Part shown: piece after piece, positions 34,101 through 46,400 of the stretch
How positions within the stretch are numbered: position 1 is the stretch's first letter
Layout: each line of letters starts with the position of its first letter
From: Streptomyces graminofaciens
Lineage (GTDB): Bacteria; Actinomycetota; Actinomycetes; Streptomycetales; Streptomycetaceae
DNA length: 64,000 nucleotides
NCBI RefSeq assembly: GCF_030294945.1
Contig: NZ_AP018448.1
Span: 558,001-622,000 of the forward strand
Direction of reading: 5' to 3'
Notes under the pieces: generated by a model
Databases searched by the model: none
Told to the model about the DNA's origin: nothing
The model's input: the letters and a program-made list of their open reading frames with translations, nothing else
Translations under genes and position numbers: made by a program

Positions 34101-34448
34101 GATGCCGAAGAACTCTGCATCGAAGGCGTCCGCGTTGTGGAGGAATCCGCCTTGGCGGGCGTAGAAGGTGCCCTCGTGGGCGGGGTCGGGGTGGTAGAGC
34201 TTCGTCAGGTCCCAGCCCCGGTTGGTCGGGAAGTCACCGATGGCGTCCGTGCCGTTCTCGACCAGGTGCCACAGGTCTTCGGGGGAACGTACTCCGCCCG
34301 GGTATCGGCAGGACATTCCGATGATGGCGATCGGTTCCCGGTCGCGTTCCTCGGCCGCGTGCAACTGCTTTCGGGACTCGCGTAGTTCGGCGGTGAGCCA
34401 CTTCAGGTTGTTGAGGAGCTCTTTTTCGTTGGCCATGGGACGAGTCAC
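28092..34448 (-). CDS. Modular type I PKS, single fully reducing module KS-AT-DH-ER-KR-ACP
   Basis: PKS of 2118 residues, sixth extension module of the right-hand line. Order: N-terminal docking helix ([19 protein letters not shown]); KS with unusual DTQCSSS (Cys210); AT with GHSQGE and YASH (methylmalonyl-CoA); DH with His960 in [12 protein letters not shown] at about 30300-29340 with [19 protein letters not shown] with VVDDG and GAAGQANY (B1-like); ACP with GIDSL; acidic tail [12 protein letters not shown]. The ER lacks the Tyr linked to S-methyl products (ALGVTG), so an R-methyl is expected. GTG at 34448 is preferred as start: it overlaps the upstream TGA by 4 bp (GTGA) and has AGAGGGA upstream. 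ATG at 34436 is the alternative. No thioesterase is fused, so the chain must pass to a protein not seen here. Confidence 0.96.
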   Translation of the reverse strand: MTRPMANEKELLNNLKWLTAELRESRKQLHAAEERDREPIAIIGMSCRYPGGVRSPEDLWHLVENGTDAIGDFPTNRGWDLTKLYHPDPAHEGTFYARQGGFLHNADAFDAEFFGISPREALAMDPQHRILLELAWEAFESAGIEPHTLHGSETGVFTGAPATLYGLDSTARTKGLEGFRLAGSGLGMMSGRIAYKLGLEGPAVSLDTQCSSSLVSLHMACRALRAGDCTLALAGGVAIMSTPDAFIEFSRQRGLSEDGRCRAFSADADGTGWAEGAGTVVLERLSDARRNGHRVLALIRGSAINQDGASNGLTAPSGAAQQRVIRQALTAAGLSSSQIDAVEAHGTGTKLGDPIEAQALLATYGQNRKRPIWLGSVKSNIGHTQAAAGMAGLIKMVMALCQGTLPKTLHAEHPTPRVDWSTGKVELLTENRPWPSDDEPRRAAVSSFGGSGTNAHVILEEAPLVEEPVGVGDSVLGVVPWVVSARSEAALRGQARRLAGLSDGRPVDVGYSLAVSRSVFGERAVVLGADREELLAGVRALAEGREAAGVVRGQGAGVRRAVFVFPGQGSQWVGMAAGLLEESETFRDQIVACDEVLAPLTGWSLLDVLRGVDGAPAFERVDVVQPVLWAVMVGLGRLWRSLGVEPAAVVGHSQGEIAAAVVAGVLSLEDGARVVAERSRLLNVLSGRGGMVSVPLPVDAVRLLLVPWSGAVGVAAVNGPRSVTVSGDVAALEELLARCEADGIDARRVAVDYASHSAHVEDIQAELLDALAPVVMRKAEVPFYSTVTAGLLETGGLDAGYWYRNLRQTVELEETVRGLAEDGFDAFIEVSPHPVLVPPVQDTLEEALDDRGVVLGTLRRDEGGLGRFTTSLAQAHVQGIGVDWAEFFTNTGALRVDLPTYSFQHDRYWLDISTSRDVSGAGLSSPNHPLLGAVVTDPESGGVTLTGRLSLTDQPWLADHTIAGTTILPGTAFVELVVRAGDEVDCGEVEELALHTPLTLSPSHGTQIQVQVSGVDESGRRSVGVYARPETATADGPAHGWTRHAGGTLARTTSARDSVEAATEWPPRDATAVSVPEMYECLALRGYGHGPAFQGLRAAWLRGDEVFAEVALPEDTASDTAEYGLHPALLDAALQATAFLAKDEPGAAAPMLPFAWTGVNLRAAGASALRVRVRRTADDTVTVDVADPTGAPVASIDSLVMRPASADVLGTGDATRDCLFTVAWPALTAPSATATRTWAVTETPTSEASTDEAVFALCPSGPDVSSVTTTVLGWMQGWVADPSRASTRLVVVTRGAVATEPGEHLTHLEQAGVWGLVRSAAVEHPGRFALIDLDPDAIAPDNETWTELAGHLTNEPELALRDNRVLAPRLTRTAAPHLPAVTGDSELRLASDGSGSVEGLHCVAHKPADRPLRAGEVRVGVRAAGLNFRDVLVALGVTGLGEAGIGGEGAGVVLDVGEGVPDLAPGDRVMGLFGDSMASTAVADHRLLVRVPSGWSFAEAASVPVVFATAYYGLVDLAGLKPGERVLIHAAAGGVGMAAVQLARHLGAEIFGTANPRKQHVLATLGLDSTHIASSRTLEFEPEFREATDGHGIEVVLNSLAGEFTDASLRLLSPGGRFLEMGKTDIRVPEQVAATHPHATYRAFDAMDAGEERIGEILREVMALFERGVLRLPPIRAWDIRHAAEAFRFMSQARHIGKNVLTIPTPPNHRGTVLITGGTGVLGGLVARRMAAAGAEHVLLTSRRGMEAPGAAELVAELEALGARVTVSACDMGDRQQAAVLLEGIPADRPLTAVIHAAGVVDDGVLGSLTPEHVDSVFRPKVDAAWHLHELTREMDLSAFVLFSSLAGVTGAAGQANYAAANTALDALAAHRHAQGLPAISLAWGFWEQASGMTGHLGGSDLARMARGGVLPLSSEQGLNLLDTALGLADPLVVPVRLDVPAIRASDDVPPILRPLAGDTRTPTRRRAARTAATALTSEKTLAARLTALPHSDRHDVLLDIVRTHLAVVLGHTDPTTLDADRAFKELGIDSLTAIELRNRLNTATGLRLPATLVFEYPNSRALAGHLLTLIVPSAAETQQGTDTGAATRADIGISPKKLDVDSATDEELFGFLDNASI
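28681..29265. repeat. KR-domain repeat copy 1 (third PKS gene)
   Basis: Nearly identical to 35145-35729 (offset 6464), with only scattered single-base differences such as at 28776. Similarity continues at high level into the ER (29336-29660 against 35800-36124). This shows that the last module of the 5661-aa PKS and the single module of the next gene are recent copies. Confidence 0.85.
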
Positions 34449-37400
34449 CCGATTCCCTCTGCGTTGCCGGGCATGCCGAATTCGTTTCTGATGAGCGCGA
34501 GCATTTCTTCCGCGTTCGCCGTTTCGAGGTCCTCGGCGGGTGCGGGCTCGCCCTCGCCGGAGAGGCCCGCCGCCATCTGGCGCAGCCGTCGCGCGATCTG
34601 TTCCATGGCTCCCGTGCCGCCGCCGTCCGTGGCGAGTTCGGCGAGGAGGTTCTCCAGTCTGTCGAGGTCCGTGTGCACGGTGTCCGGTGTGGCCTTGGGG
34701 AGCAGGAGCTGCTGGAGATGGCGGGCCAGGGCGGTGGCGGTGGGCTGGTCGAAGACGAGGGTGGGGGGCAGGCGGAGTCCGGTGGCGGTGTTGAGGCGGT
34801 TGCGGAGTTCGATCGCGGTCAGGGAGTCGATGCCGAGTTCCTTGAAGGCGCGGTCGACGTCGAGGGTTGCGGGGTCCGTGTGGCCCAGGACCACCGAGAG
34901 ATGAGTGCGGACGATGTCCAACAGCAGGCCGTGCCGGTCGGCGTCCGGGAGAGCAGTCAGGCGCGCGGCGAGTGTGTCGTCCCCTGTGGGCTTGGCGACG
35001 GCGGGGGTACGGGACGCCTGGGGGCGGCCGGTACCGGACAGAGCCAGGGCTCGGAGGATGGGGGGTACGTCGTCCGAGGCACGGATCGCCGACAGATCGA
35101 GGCGAGCCGGGGCTGCCAGAGGGATGGGTAGGGCCAGGGCGGTGTCGAGGAGGTTCAGGCCCTGTTCCGAGGACAGGGGCAGGACTCCGCCCCTCGCCAT
35201 TCGGGCCAGGTCGCTCCCGCCGAGGTGTCCCGTCATACCGCTGGCCTGCTCCCAGAAACCCCAGGCCAGGGAGATGGCAGGGAGGCCTTGGGCGTGGCGG
35301 TGGGCGGCGAGCGCGTCGAGAGCGGTGTTCGCGGCCGCGTAGTTCGCCTGGCCCGCGGCTCCCGTGACACCGGCGAGGGAGGAGAACAGGACGAAGGCCG
35401 ACAGGTCCATCTCCCGGGTCAGCTCGTGCAGATGCCAGGCCGCGTCCACCTTCGGCCGGAATACCGAGTCGACATGCTCCGGCGTCAGCGAGCCGAGCAC
35501 TCCGTCGTCCACCACACCCGCCGCATGGATCACGGCGGTGAGGGGACGGTCCGCGGGAATGCCCTCCAACAGCACCGCCGCCTGCTGACGGTCGCCCATG
35601 TCGCACGCCGACACAGTCACCCGAGCACCCAGCGCTTCGAGTTCCGCGACCAGTTCGACGGCACCCGGAGCCTCCATGCCCCGCCGGCTGGTCAGCAGCA
35701 CGTGCTCGGCACCGGCCGCCGCCATACGCCGCGCGACCAAACCGCCGATCTCTCCGGTTCCGCCGGTGATCAGTGTGGTTCCTTGAGGACTCGGCGGGAC
35801 GGGAATGGTCAGGACGTTCTTGCCGATGTGCCGGGCCTGGCTCATGAACCGGAAGGCCTCGGCGGCATGACGGATGTCCCAGGCACGAATCGGCGGCAAG
35901 CGCAGAACCCCCCGCTCGAACAGTGCCATGACCTCGCGCAGAATCTCCCCGATCCGTTCGTATCCGGCATCCATCAAGTCGAATGCCCGGTAGGTCACTT
36001 CGGGGCGAAGGACAGTGATCTGCTCGGGCGTGCGGATGTCGGTCTTGCCCATTTCCAGGAAACGGCCGCCCGGTGACAACAGTCTCAGGGAAGCATCGGT
36101 GAATTCACCGGCCAGGCTGTTCAGGACCAGGTCTACACCCTCGTTGTCGGTGGTCGTCATGAATTCGGGTTCGAATTCCAGCGTGCGGGAGGAGGCGATA
36201 TGACCGGCGCTCAGTCCGAGAGTGGTGAGTGCCTCCCATTTCTGGGGGCTCGCCGTCCCGAAGACCTCCGCGCCCAGGTGGCGGGCCAGTTGCACGGCCG
36301 CCATGCCGACGCCGCCTGCGGCAGCGTGGACCAGGACGCGTTCGCCGGGCTTGACCCCTGCCAGGTCCACGAGACCGTAGTACGCCGTCGCGAACACGAC
36401 CGGAACCGACGCCGCCTCCGCGAACGACCAGCCGGACGGGACGCGGACCAGGAGCCGGTGATCGGCCACCGTCGTGGAACCGAACGCCTGCCCAAGGATG
36501 CCCATCACTCGGTCGCCAGGAGCGAGGTCAGGTACGTCCTCCCCGATTTCCAGGACCACGCCCGCGCCCTCGCCGCCCATGCCGGCCTCGCCGAGGCCCG
36601 CGACTCCCAGGGCGACCAGTACGTCACGGAAGTTGAGGCCCGCCGCGCGGACGGCGACCCGGACCTCGCCGGGGCGCAGCGGTCGTACGGGTTGTGCCTG
36701 CGGGGCACAACGCAGACCCGCCACGGAGCCTGAGCCGTCGCTCGTCAGACGCAGTTCGGAACCTGGCGGTATCTGTGGGGCAGCGGAGCGGGTCAGGCGG
36801 GGGGCCAGGACGCGGTTGTCGCGTAGGGCCAGTTCCGGTTCGGTGGTGAGGTGGCCAGCCAGCGTGGTCCACGTCTCGTCGTCGGGGGCGGTGGCGTCCG
36901 GGTCCAGGTCCACCAGTGCGAAACGGCCCGGGTGCTCGACCGCGGCGGAGCGCACCAAGCCCCAGACTCCGGCCTGTTCCAGGCTGGGAACCGGATCCCC
37001 TGGCCCTTCGGCCACGGCGCCTCGCGTGACGAGGACCAAACGGGTCGCGTCGCGGTCGGCGGCGGTCGTCCAAGCCTGGATCCAGTCGAGTACCTGGGTG
37101 GTCACCGAGCGGGTGTCCGGGCCGGAGGGGCACAGGGCGAACACCACATCCGTGGTTGTCGGGGTGGTCATGGGGGTGGTTGTGGGGGTGGCCGTGAGGT
37201 TTTCTGCCAGAGCCCAGCTCGGGAACGAGGGGCTCGTGACGGTCGGCGGCGTGGACCACTCCACGGTGAACAGGTCGTGCGCCGTGGCGGGTGTGAATCC
37301 CGAGGACAGGACGGAGTCGGGGACCGGGCGCATGGTTACGGCGTCGGCCGAAGCGACGGGGGTGCCGTCGGGGTCGGTGGTCCGGATCACCACTCCGCCT

Positions 37401-40400
37401 TCGGCGGCCCGGCGCAGATGTACGTGGAGCCTGGTGGCACCGAGAGCCCGTAGCGTGACTCCGGTCCAGGCGAACGGGAGCTTCGGCGTATCGAATGCGG
37501 TGTCGGGGTCGGCATCGGGGCCGGTCTCGGGCAGGAACCCGGTTGCCTGGAGGGCTGCGTCGAGCAGTGCGGGGTGCAGACCGTACTCGGCTGCCTCGGG
37601 CACGGTGTGCTCGGGGAGAGCCACCTCCGCGAAGACCTCGTCGCCGCGTCGCCAGGCCGCTTGTATGCCCTGGAAGGCCGGGCCGTAGGCGTAGCCGCGG
37701 GCTGCGAAGTCCTCGTACATGTCCGTGACAGGGACGGGGATCGCGTTCTCCGGTGGCCAGGGTGTGAGGGGGTGGGTCGTGTCGGGTGCGGTGGGGGTTG
37801 GGGTCAGGGTGCCGCTTGCGTGGCGGGTCCATCCGTGAGCCGGGCCGCCGTCAGCCGCGGCCGACTCGGGGCGAGCATGGACGGCGACCGTACGACGGCC
37901 GTCCTCGTCCGGGCCGCCCACCTGGACCTGGACCTGTGTTCCGCCCGCCGACGACAGCACCAGCGGCGTGTGCAGGGCGAGTTCCTCGACCTCGCCGCAG
38001 TCCACCTCGTCGCCCGCCCGGACCACCAGTTCCACGAAGGCGGTCCCGGGCAGGATCGTCGTACCCGCGATCGTGTGGTCTGCCAGCCAGGGCTGATCCG
38101 TGAGCGACAGACGGCCCGTCAGCGTCACTCCGCCCGACTCCGGATCGGTGACCACCGCGCCGAGCAACGGGTGATTCGGCGATGACAAGCCTGCCCCGGA
38201 TACGTCGCGGCTGGTGGGGAGGTCCAGCCAGTAGCGGTCGTGTTGGAAGCTGTAGGTCGGCAGGTCCACCCGCAGCGCTCCCGTGTTCGTGAAGAACTCG
38301 GCCCAATCCACGCCGATGCCCTGTACATGGGCCTGGGCGAGGGAGGTGGTGAACCGGCCGAGGCCGCCTTCGTCTCGGCGGAGGGTACCCAGGACGACGC
38401 CCCTGTCATCGAGGGCCTCCTCGAGTGTGTCCTGGACCGGGGGGACAAGGACCGGGTGAGGACTGACCTCGATGAACGCGTCGAAGCCGTCCTCTGCCAG
38501 CCCCCGTACCGTCTCCTCCAGTTCCACCGTCTGACGCAGATTGCGGTACCAGTACCCGGCATCCAGACCACCGGTCTCCAGCAGACCAGCGGTCACCGTC
38601 GAGTAGAAGGGAACCTCCGCCTTCCTCATCACCACCGGCGCCAACGCGTCCAGCAACTCGGCCTGTATGTCCTCGACATGAGCCGAGTGCGAGGCATAGT
38701 CCACCGCGACCCTGCGCGCGTCGATGCCATCGGCCTCACACCGGGCCAGCAACTCCTCCAGCGCCGCCACATCACCGGACACCGTCACCGAACGAGGCCC
38801 GTTCACCGCAGCGACACCGACAGCCCCGGACCACGGCACCAGCAACAGCCGTACCGCATCCACCGGCAGCGGCACCGACACCATCCCGCCCCGACCCGAC
38901 AACACATTCAGCAGACGGCTGCGCTCAGCCACCACCCGGGCACCGTCCTCCAGCGACAACACCCCAGCCACCACAGCCGCCGCGATCTCACCCTGAGAAT
39001 GCCCCACCACAGCTGCCGGCTCGACACCCAACGACCGCCACAACCGGCCCAGACCCACCATCACAGCCCACAACACCGGCTGCACCACATCAACCCGCTC
39101 AAGCCCCGGCGAGCCGTCCACCCCACGCAGAACATCGACCAGCGACCAGCCCGTCAACGGCGCCAGCACCTCATCGCACGCGACGATCTGGTCCCGGAAG
39201 GTCTCGGATTCCTCCAGCAGACCCGCAGCCATCCCCACCCACTGCGACCCCTGCCCCGGGAACACGAACACAGCACGGCGAACACCACCGCTGTGGCCTC
39301 GTACGACACCTGCCGTCTCCCGACCCTCGGCCAGAGCACGGACCCCCGCCAACAATGACTCCCGGTCACTTCCGAGAACCACAGCCCGGTGATCCAGCAG
39401 CGAACGCGAAGTCGCCAGGGAGTAGCCCACATCCACAACAGCGGCTTCCTCATGCGCCACCAGCCGCTGGGCCTGGCCCCGCAACGCCGCCTCACTCCGA
39501 GCCGAGACCACCCACGGCACAACGCCCAGTACCGAGTCACCGACAACCACCGGCTCCTCGACCAGCGGCGCCTCCTCCAAGATCACATGCGCATTCGTCC
39601 CGCTGATCCCGAACGACGACACCCCCGCCCGCCGAGGCCGCTCGACCTCCGGCCACGACCGCCGCTCCCGCACCAACTCCACGGCCCCCGCCGACCAGTC
39701 CACCTCCCACGTCGGCTCATCCACATGAAGCGTCGCGGGAACCACACCCTGCCGCAGCGACAGCACCATCTTGATCACACCCGCCACACCCGCAGCCGCC
39801 TGCGCATGACCGACGTTCGACTTCACCGACCCCAGCAACAACGGCCGCTCCCGACCCTCCCCGTAAGCCGCGATCAACGCCTCCGCCTCGATCGGATCCC
39901 CCAGACGGGTTCCGGTGCCGTGCGCCTCCACGACGTCGACATCCCCGGGCTGGAGCCCTGCGCCGGCCAGGGCCTGCCGGATCACCCGCTGCTGCGCCGG
40001 ACCGTTCGGCGCCGTCAGACCATTCGACGCACCGTCCTGATTGACCGCACTGCCCCGCACCACCGCCAACACCCGATGCCCACGACGCCGCGCATCCGAC
40101 AGACGCTCCACCACCAGGACTCCGACGCCCTCGGCCAGGCCGAATCCGTCGGCCCCGGCGCCGAACGCCTTGCAGCGGCCGTCCGCCGCCAGCCCCCGCA
40201 GACGGCTGAACTCCACGAACCCGGCCGAGGTGGACATCACCATCACACCGCCGGCCAACGCGAGCGAGCAGTCACCACCGCGCAGGGCCTGGACGGCGAG
40301 GTGCAGGGCGACCAGCGACGACGAGCACGCCGTGTCGATGCTGACCGCAGGGCCTTGCAGGCCAAGGGCGTACGCGACACGGCCCGAGACGACGCTCGCG

Positions 40401-43400
40401 GCGCTGCCGGTGGCGCGGTAACCGCCGACCTCGGCACCCTCGTCCCAGACCCGGACGCCATAGCCGCCGTCACCGACGCCGGCGAAGACGCCCGTCCCGC
40501 TCTCGCGGAGCGAGGCGGGGTCGATACCGGCCCGCTCCAACGCCTCCCACGACGTCTCCAGCAGCAGACGCTGCTGCGGATCCATCGCCAGCGCCTCGCG
40601 AGGCGAGATCCCGAAAAAGCCGGCATCGAATCCCGCTATGTCCTCGATGAAGCCGCCTTGGGCCGAGTACGTCGTCCCGGCCCGGTCCGGATCGGGGTCG
40701 TACAGTCCCGCCACGTCCCAGCCGCGGTCGGTGGGCAGTCCGGAGATCGCGTCCCCGTCGGCGAGCAGAAGCTCCCAGAACTCCTCGGGCGAAGACGCCC
40801 CGCCCGGGAAGCGGCACGCCATGCCCACGATCGCGATCGGATCGTCGTCGTTCATGGGCCTGGCTGCCACGCCGTTGTACTGCGTTTCCACCGTGCTCTC
40901 GCTGCCCGCCAGTTCGGTCCGCAGGTAGGCGGTCAGCGCGGAGAGGCTGGGGTGGTCGAAGACGAGGGTGGCGGGCAGACGCAGCCCGGTGGCCGTGTTC
41001 AGGCGATTGCGAAGTTCGACGGCGGTGAGTGAGTCGACTCCCAGGTCCTTGAAGGCGCGGCCCGCGTCGAGGGTGGTGCTCCGGGTGTGGCCCAGCACCG
41101 CCGCCAGGTGGGTACGGACGAGATCCAGCAGAAGCTCGTACTGGTCCGCCTCCGAAAGGCCGGTCAGCCGGGTGGCCAGCCCCTGATCGCCCTGAGCCGC
41201 CCCCGCACCCGCAGCGGTGGCGCGGGACAGCGGACGCCTGACGCCACCACCCGCCAGCCCCCTCAGCACCAGCGGTATGTCATCGGCTGCGCGCATGGAT
41301 GCCAGGTCCAGGCGTGCCGGTACGACCAAGGCCTCGCCCATCCCCACAGCAGCGTCCAGCAACGCCAGGCCTTGTTCCGACGACAGGGGCAACGCGCCCA
41401 CCCTGGAGGTACGGGAGAGACCCGCCTCGCCCAGGTGTCGGATCATGCCGCTGCTCTGTTCCCACAGGCCCCAGGCCAGGGAGACGGCAGGGAGGCCTTG
41501 GGCGCGGCGGTGTGCGGCGAGCGCGTCGAGGGCGGTGTTCGCGGCGGCGTAGTTCGCCTGACCGGCCGCTCCTGTGACACCCGACAGGGAGGAGAAGAGG
41601 ACGAAGGCCGACAGGTCCATGTCCCGGGTCAGCTCGTGCAGATGCCAGGCCGCGTCCGCCTTCGCCCCGAACACCGCGTCCAGTTGACCGGAAGTCAGAG
41701 AGGTCACGACGCCTCCGTCCACCGCACCGGCCGTGTGGATCACAGCCGCGAGGGGGAGGTCGGCCGGGATGCGGTTCAGGAGATCCGCCACCGCTTCTCG
41801 ATCGCTCAGGTCGCAGGCGACCGCAGCCGCCTGTGCACCCAACTGTTCCAGTTCTACGACGAGTTCGGCTGCCCCAGGTGCGTCCGGCCCCCGTCGACCG
41901 GCCAGCAGCACGTGCCCCGCGCCGGTCGCGGCGACATGCCGGGCCACGAGAGAGCCCAGGCCGCCCGTCCCGCCGGTGATCAGGACCGTACGCCCGGCCA
42001 GATCCCCGAGCCCCCGCGCCTCGGGAACAGCGGCGGCACGGGCCAAGCGGGGGGTGAGGAGGCGACCTTCGCGGAGCGCCATCTCCGGTTCGGTGCCCAG
42101 GTGAGCCGCCAGCGTCGTCCACGTCTCGTCATCGGAGGGAAGATCGGCGTCCAGGTCGACCAACGCGAAACGGCCCGGATGTTCTCGCGCGGCGGAGCGC
42201 ACCAGACCCCACACGCCTGCCTGTTCCATACGGGTTGGGGCGTCGTCCGCGCCTGTCGGCACTGCGCCCTGCGTGACGAGAGCCAGCCGAGCCGACTCCC
42301 TCGTCGGATCGTCCAGCCAATCCTGAATCCACGCGAGCACCGTCGCCGTCACCGACCGTGCGTCCGGCCCCGCCGGGCACAGCGCGAAGACCACGTCCGT
42401 CGCCGCGGGCACGGCCTCGGTCGGGTTCGCCAGCGTCCAGCTCTGCGGCTGGGCAGTCTGGTCCGGCAGCAGCGCAGACCACTCCACGGTGAACAGGCGG
42501 TCCCGCACCGCGTGGTCCGCGACAGCGAGGGTCTCGTCCGACACCGGGCGCATCGCCAAGGAGTCGATGGAGGCCACCGGGGCGCCGGTGGGGTCGGACG
42601 CGTGGACGGTCAGCGTGTCCTCACCCGTCCGGCGCAACCGTACGCGGAGCACGGAAGCACCTGCGGCTCGCAAGGTCACCCCGCTCAGGGCGAACGGCAT
42701 CTTCGCCGACTCGGGCTCCCGGTCCGTCTCCTCACTCTGCTCGGACAAGAACGTGGCCGCCTGGAGGGCCGCGTCCAGCAGGGCCGGATGCAGGCCGTAC
42801 TCGGCCGCCTCCGATGCGGCGCCCTCGGGCAGGGCCACTTCGGCGAAGACCTCGTCGCCGCGTCGCCACGCCGCTCGCAGGCCCTGGAACACCGGGCCGT
42901 ACGCGTAGCCCCGGCCGGTGAAGTCGTCGTACACCTCGGAGACCGACGGCAACGAGACCGCGTCTCGCGGTGGCCACTGAGTGAGCGCCTCCACGTCCTC
43001 CGGAGCGGAGGCAGTCGCGGCCAACGTGCCGCTTGCGTGACGGGTCCAGCCATGAGCCGGTTGCCCGTCGACGTCGGCCGACTCGGCACGGGCGTACACG
43101 CCCACCAGCCGCCGACCGGACTCATCGGACGCACCCACCCGCACCTGAACCTGCGCCCCGCCCGAAGACGGCAACACCAACGGCGCATGCAAGGTCAGCT
43201 CCTCGACCTCACCGCACTCCACCACCTCATCGCCCGCCCTCACCACCAGCTCCACGAACGCGGCGGCAGGCAGGATCGTCGTACCGGCGATCGCGTGATC
43301 CGCCAGCCACGGCTGCTCGGCCAGGGACAGGCGACCCGTCAGCGTCACCCCGCCCGACTCCGGATCCGTCACCACCGCCCCGAGCAACGGGTGATCAGTT

Positions 43401-46400
43401 CCGGACAGGCCGACACCGGATATGTCGCGGCTGGTGGAGATGTCCAGCCAGTAGCGCTTGTGCTGGAAGCTGTAGGTCGGCAGGTCCACCTGCTGTGCGC
43501 CCGTGTTCGTGAAGAACTCGGCCCAATCCACGCCGATGCCCTGTACGTGGGCCTGGGCGAGGGAGGTGGTGAACCGGCCGAGGCCGCCTTCGTCTCGGCG
43601 GAGGGTGCCCAGGACGACGCCCGTGTCTTCGAGGGCCTCGTCGAGTGTGTCCTGGACCGGGGGGACGAGGACCGGGTGAGGGCTGACCTCGATGAACGCG
43701 TCGAAGCCGTCCTCTGCCAGCCCCCGTACCGTCTCCTCCAGTTCCACCGTCTGACGCAGATTGCGGTACCAGTACCCGGCATCCAGACCACCGGTCTCCA
43801 GCAGACCAGCGGTCACCGTCGAGTAGAAAGGAACCTCCGCCTTCCTCATCACCACCGGCGCCAACGCGTCCAGCAACTCGGCCTGGATGTCCTCGACATG
43901 AGCCGAGTGCGAGGCATAGTCCACCGCAACCCTGCGCGCGTCGATGCCATCGGCCTCACACCGGGCCAGCAACTCCTCCAGCGCCGCCACATCACCGGAC
44001 ACCGTCACCGAACGAGGCCCGTTCACCGCAGCGACACCGACAGCCCCGGACCACGGCACCAGCAACAGCCGTACCGCATCCACCGGCAGCGGCACCGACA
44101 CCATCCCGCCCCGACCCGACAACACATTCAGCAGACGGCTGCGCTCAGCCACCACCCGGGCACCGTCCTCCAGCGACAACACCCCAGCCACCACAGCCGC
44201 CGCGATCTCACCCTGAGAATGCCCCACCACAGCTGCCGGCTCGACACCCAACGACCGCCACAACCGGCCCAGACCCACCATCACAGCCCACAACACCGGC
44301 TGCACCACATCAACCCGCTCAAGCCCCGGCGAGCCATCCACCCCACGCAGAACATCCAGCAGCGACCAACCCGTCAACGGCGCCAGCACCTCATCGCACG
44401 CGACGATCTGATCCCGGAAGGTCTCGGACTCCTCCAGCAGACCCGCAGCCATCCCCACCCACTGCGACCCCTGCCCCGGAAACACGAACACCGCGCGCCT
44501 GACACCGGCGCCCTGGCCCCGCACAACATGGGAAGCCTCCCGACCTTCCGCAAGAGCACGAACCCCCGCCAGCAACTCCTCCCGGTCAGCACCCAGAACC
44601 ACAGCCCGTTCACCGAACACGGAACGCGAGACCGCCAGCGAATACCCCACATCCACCGGACGCCCATCCGAAAGCCCCGCCAACCGCCGAGCCTGCCCTC
44701 GCAACGCGGCCTCGCTCCGAGCCGAGACCACCCACGGCACAACGCCCAGTACCGATTCACCGACACCCACCGGCTCCTCGACCAGCGGCGCCTCCTCCAA
44801 GATCACATGCGCATTCGTGCCGCTGATGCCGAACGACGACACCCCCGCCCGCCTCGGCCGCTCGACCTCCGGCCACGACCGCCGCTCCCGCACCAACTCC
44901 ACGGCCCCCGCCGACCAGTCCACCTCCCACGTCGGCTCATCCACATGAAGCGTCGCGGGAACCACACCCTGCCGCAGCGACAGCACCATCTTGATCACAC
45001 CCGCCACACCCGCAGCCGCCTGCGCATGACCGACGTTCGACTTCACCGACCCCAGCAACAACGGCCGCTCCCGACCCTCCCCGTAAGCCGCGATCAACGC
45101 CTCCGCCTCGATCGGGTCACCGAGCCGCGTTCCCGTCCCGTGCGCCTCCACCACATCCACATCACCGGGCCGCAGGCCGGCGGCGGCCAGGGCCTGCCGG
45201 ATCACCCGCTGCTGCGCCGGACCGTTCGGCGCCGTCAGACCATTCGACGCACCGTCCTGGTTCACCGCACTGCCCCGCACCACCGCCAACACCCGATGCC
45301 CACGACGCCGCGCATCCGACAGACGCTCCACCACAAGCACGCCCACACCCTCGGCCCACCCGGTGCCATCGGCGGACGCGGCGAACGGCTTGCAGCGGCC
45401 GTCCGCCGCCAGCCCCCGCAGACGGCTGAACTCCACGAAGACGGCCGGAGTGGACATCACCATCACGCCGCCCACCAGGGCCATGGAGCACTCGCCCTGG
45501 CGCAGGGACTGGGTCGCGAGGTGGAGGGCGACCAGCGACGACGAGCACGCCGTGTCCACGCTCATGGCCGGGCCCTGCAGGCCCAGGGCGTACGCGACAC
45601 GGCCCGAGGCCACGCTCGCGGCGCTGCCGGTGGCGCGGTAGCCGCCGACCGCGGCCTCGTCGTCCCACAGGCGGGCTCCGTAGCCGCTGTCGCTCAGGCC
45701 CGCGAACACACCTGTCCGGCTCTCCCGCAGTGAGTCGGGGTCGATGCCGGCCCGCTCCAACGCCTCCCACGACGTCTCCAGCAGCAGACGCTGCTGCGGG
45801 TCCATCGCCAGCGCCTCGCGAGGCGAGATCCCGAAGAAGTCGGCGTCGAAGCGCGTGGCGTCGTCGATGAAACCGCCCTCGACCGAGTACGTCTTGCCCA
45901 GTTGGTCCGGGTCGGGGTCGTACAGCCCTTCCACGTCCCAGCCACGGTCCGTGGGCAGCCCGGAGATCGCGTCCCCGCCCGCCGCCAACAGCTCCCAGAA
46001 CTCGTCGGGCGAAGACACCCCGCCCGGGAAACGGCACGCCATCCCCACGATCACGACCGGGTCCGAGTCGGCGCCGGTGTCAGCATCGGCATCGGCGATG
46101 TCATGGGCGGCGGTACTCCGTACGCCCAGCAGCTCCGTCCGAAGGAAGGCTGCCAGCGAACCGGCGGAAGGGTGGTCGAAGACGAGGGTGGCGGGCAGAC
46201 GCAGCCCGGTGGCCGTGTTCAGGCGATTGCGAAGTTCGACGGCGGTGAGTGAGTCGACTCCCAGGTCCTTGAAGGCGCGGCCCGCGTCGAGGGTGGTGCT
46301 CCGGGTGTGGCCCAGCACCGCCGCCAGGTGGGTACGGACGAGGTCCAGCAGGAGTTCGTACTGGTCCGCTTCCGAGAGGCTGGTCAGCCGGGTGGCCAGC

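Larger units (their letters stand above)
34445..40860 (-). other. Extension module 5 of right line: KS-AT(methylmalonyl)-DH-ER-KR-ACP
   Basis: KS with DTACSSS (Cys3702). AT with GHSQGE and YASH (methylmalonyl-CoA). DH with His4452 in [12 protein letters not shown] at about 36740-35810 with [17 protein letters not shown] and ALGVAG (no Tyr, R-methyl predicted). KR with VVDDG. ACP core GIDSL. Predicted fully reduced methyl-bearing unit. Confidence 0.89.

Noticed and set aside
28092..35606. A single 2504-residue frame starting at 35606
   Set aside because: The part upstream of 34448 overlaps the three-module PKS gene out of frame and has no PKS similarity. The gene begins at GTG 34448 or ATG 34436.
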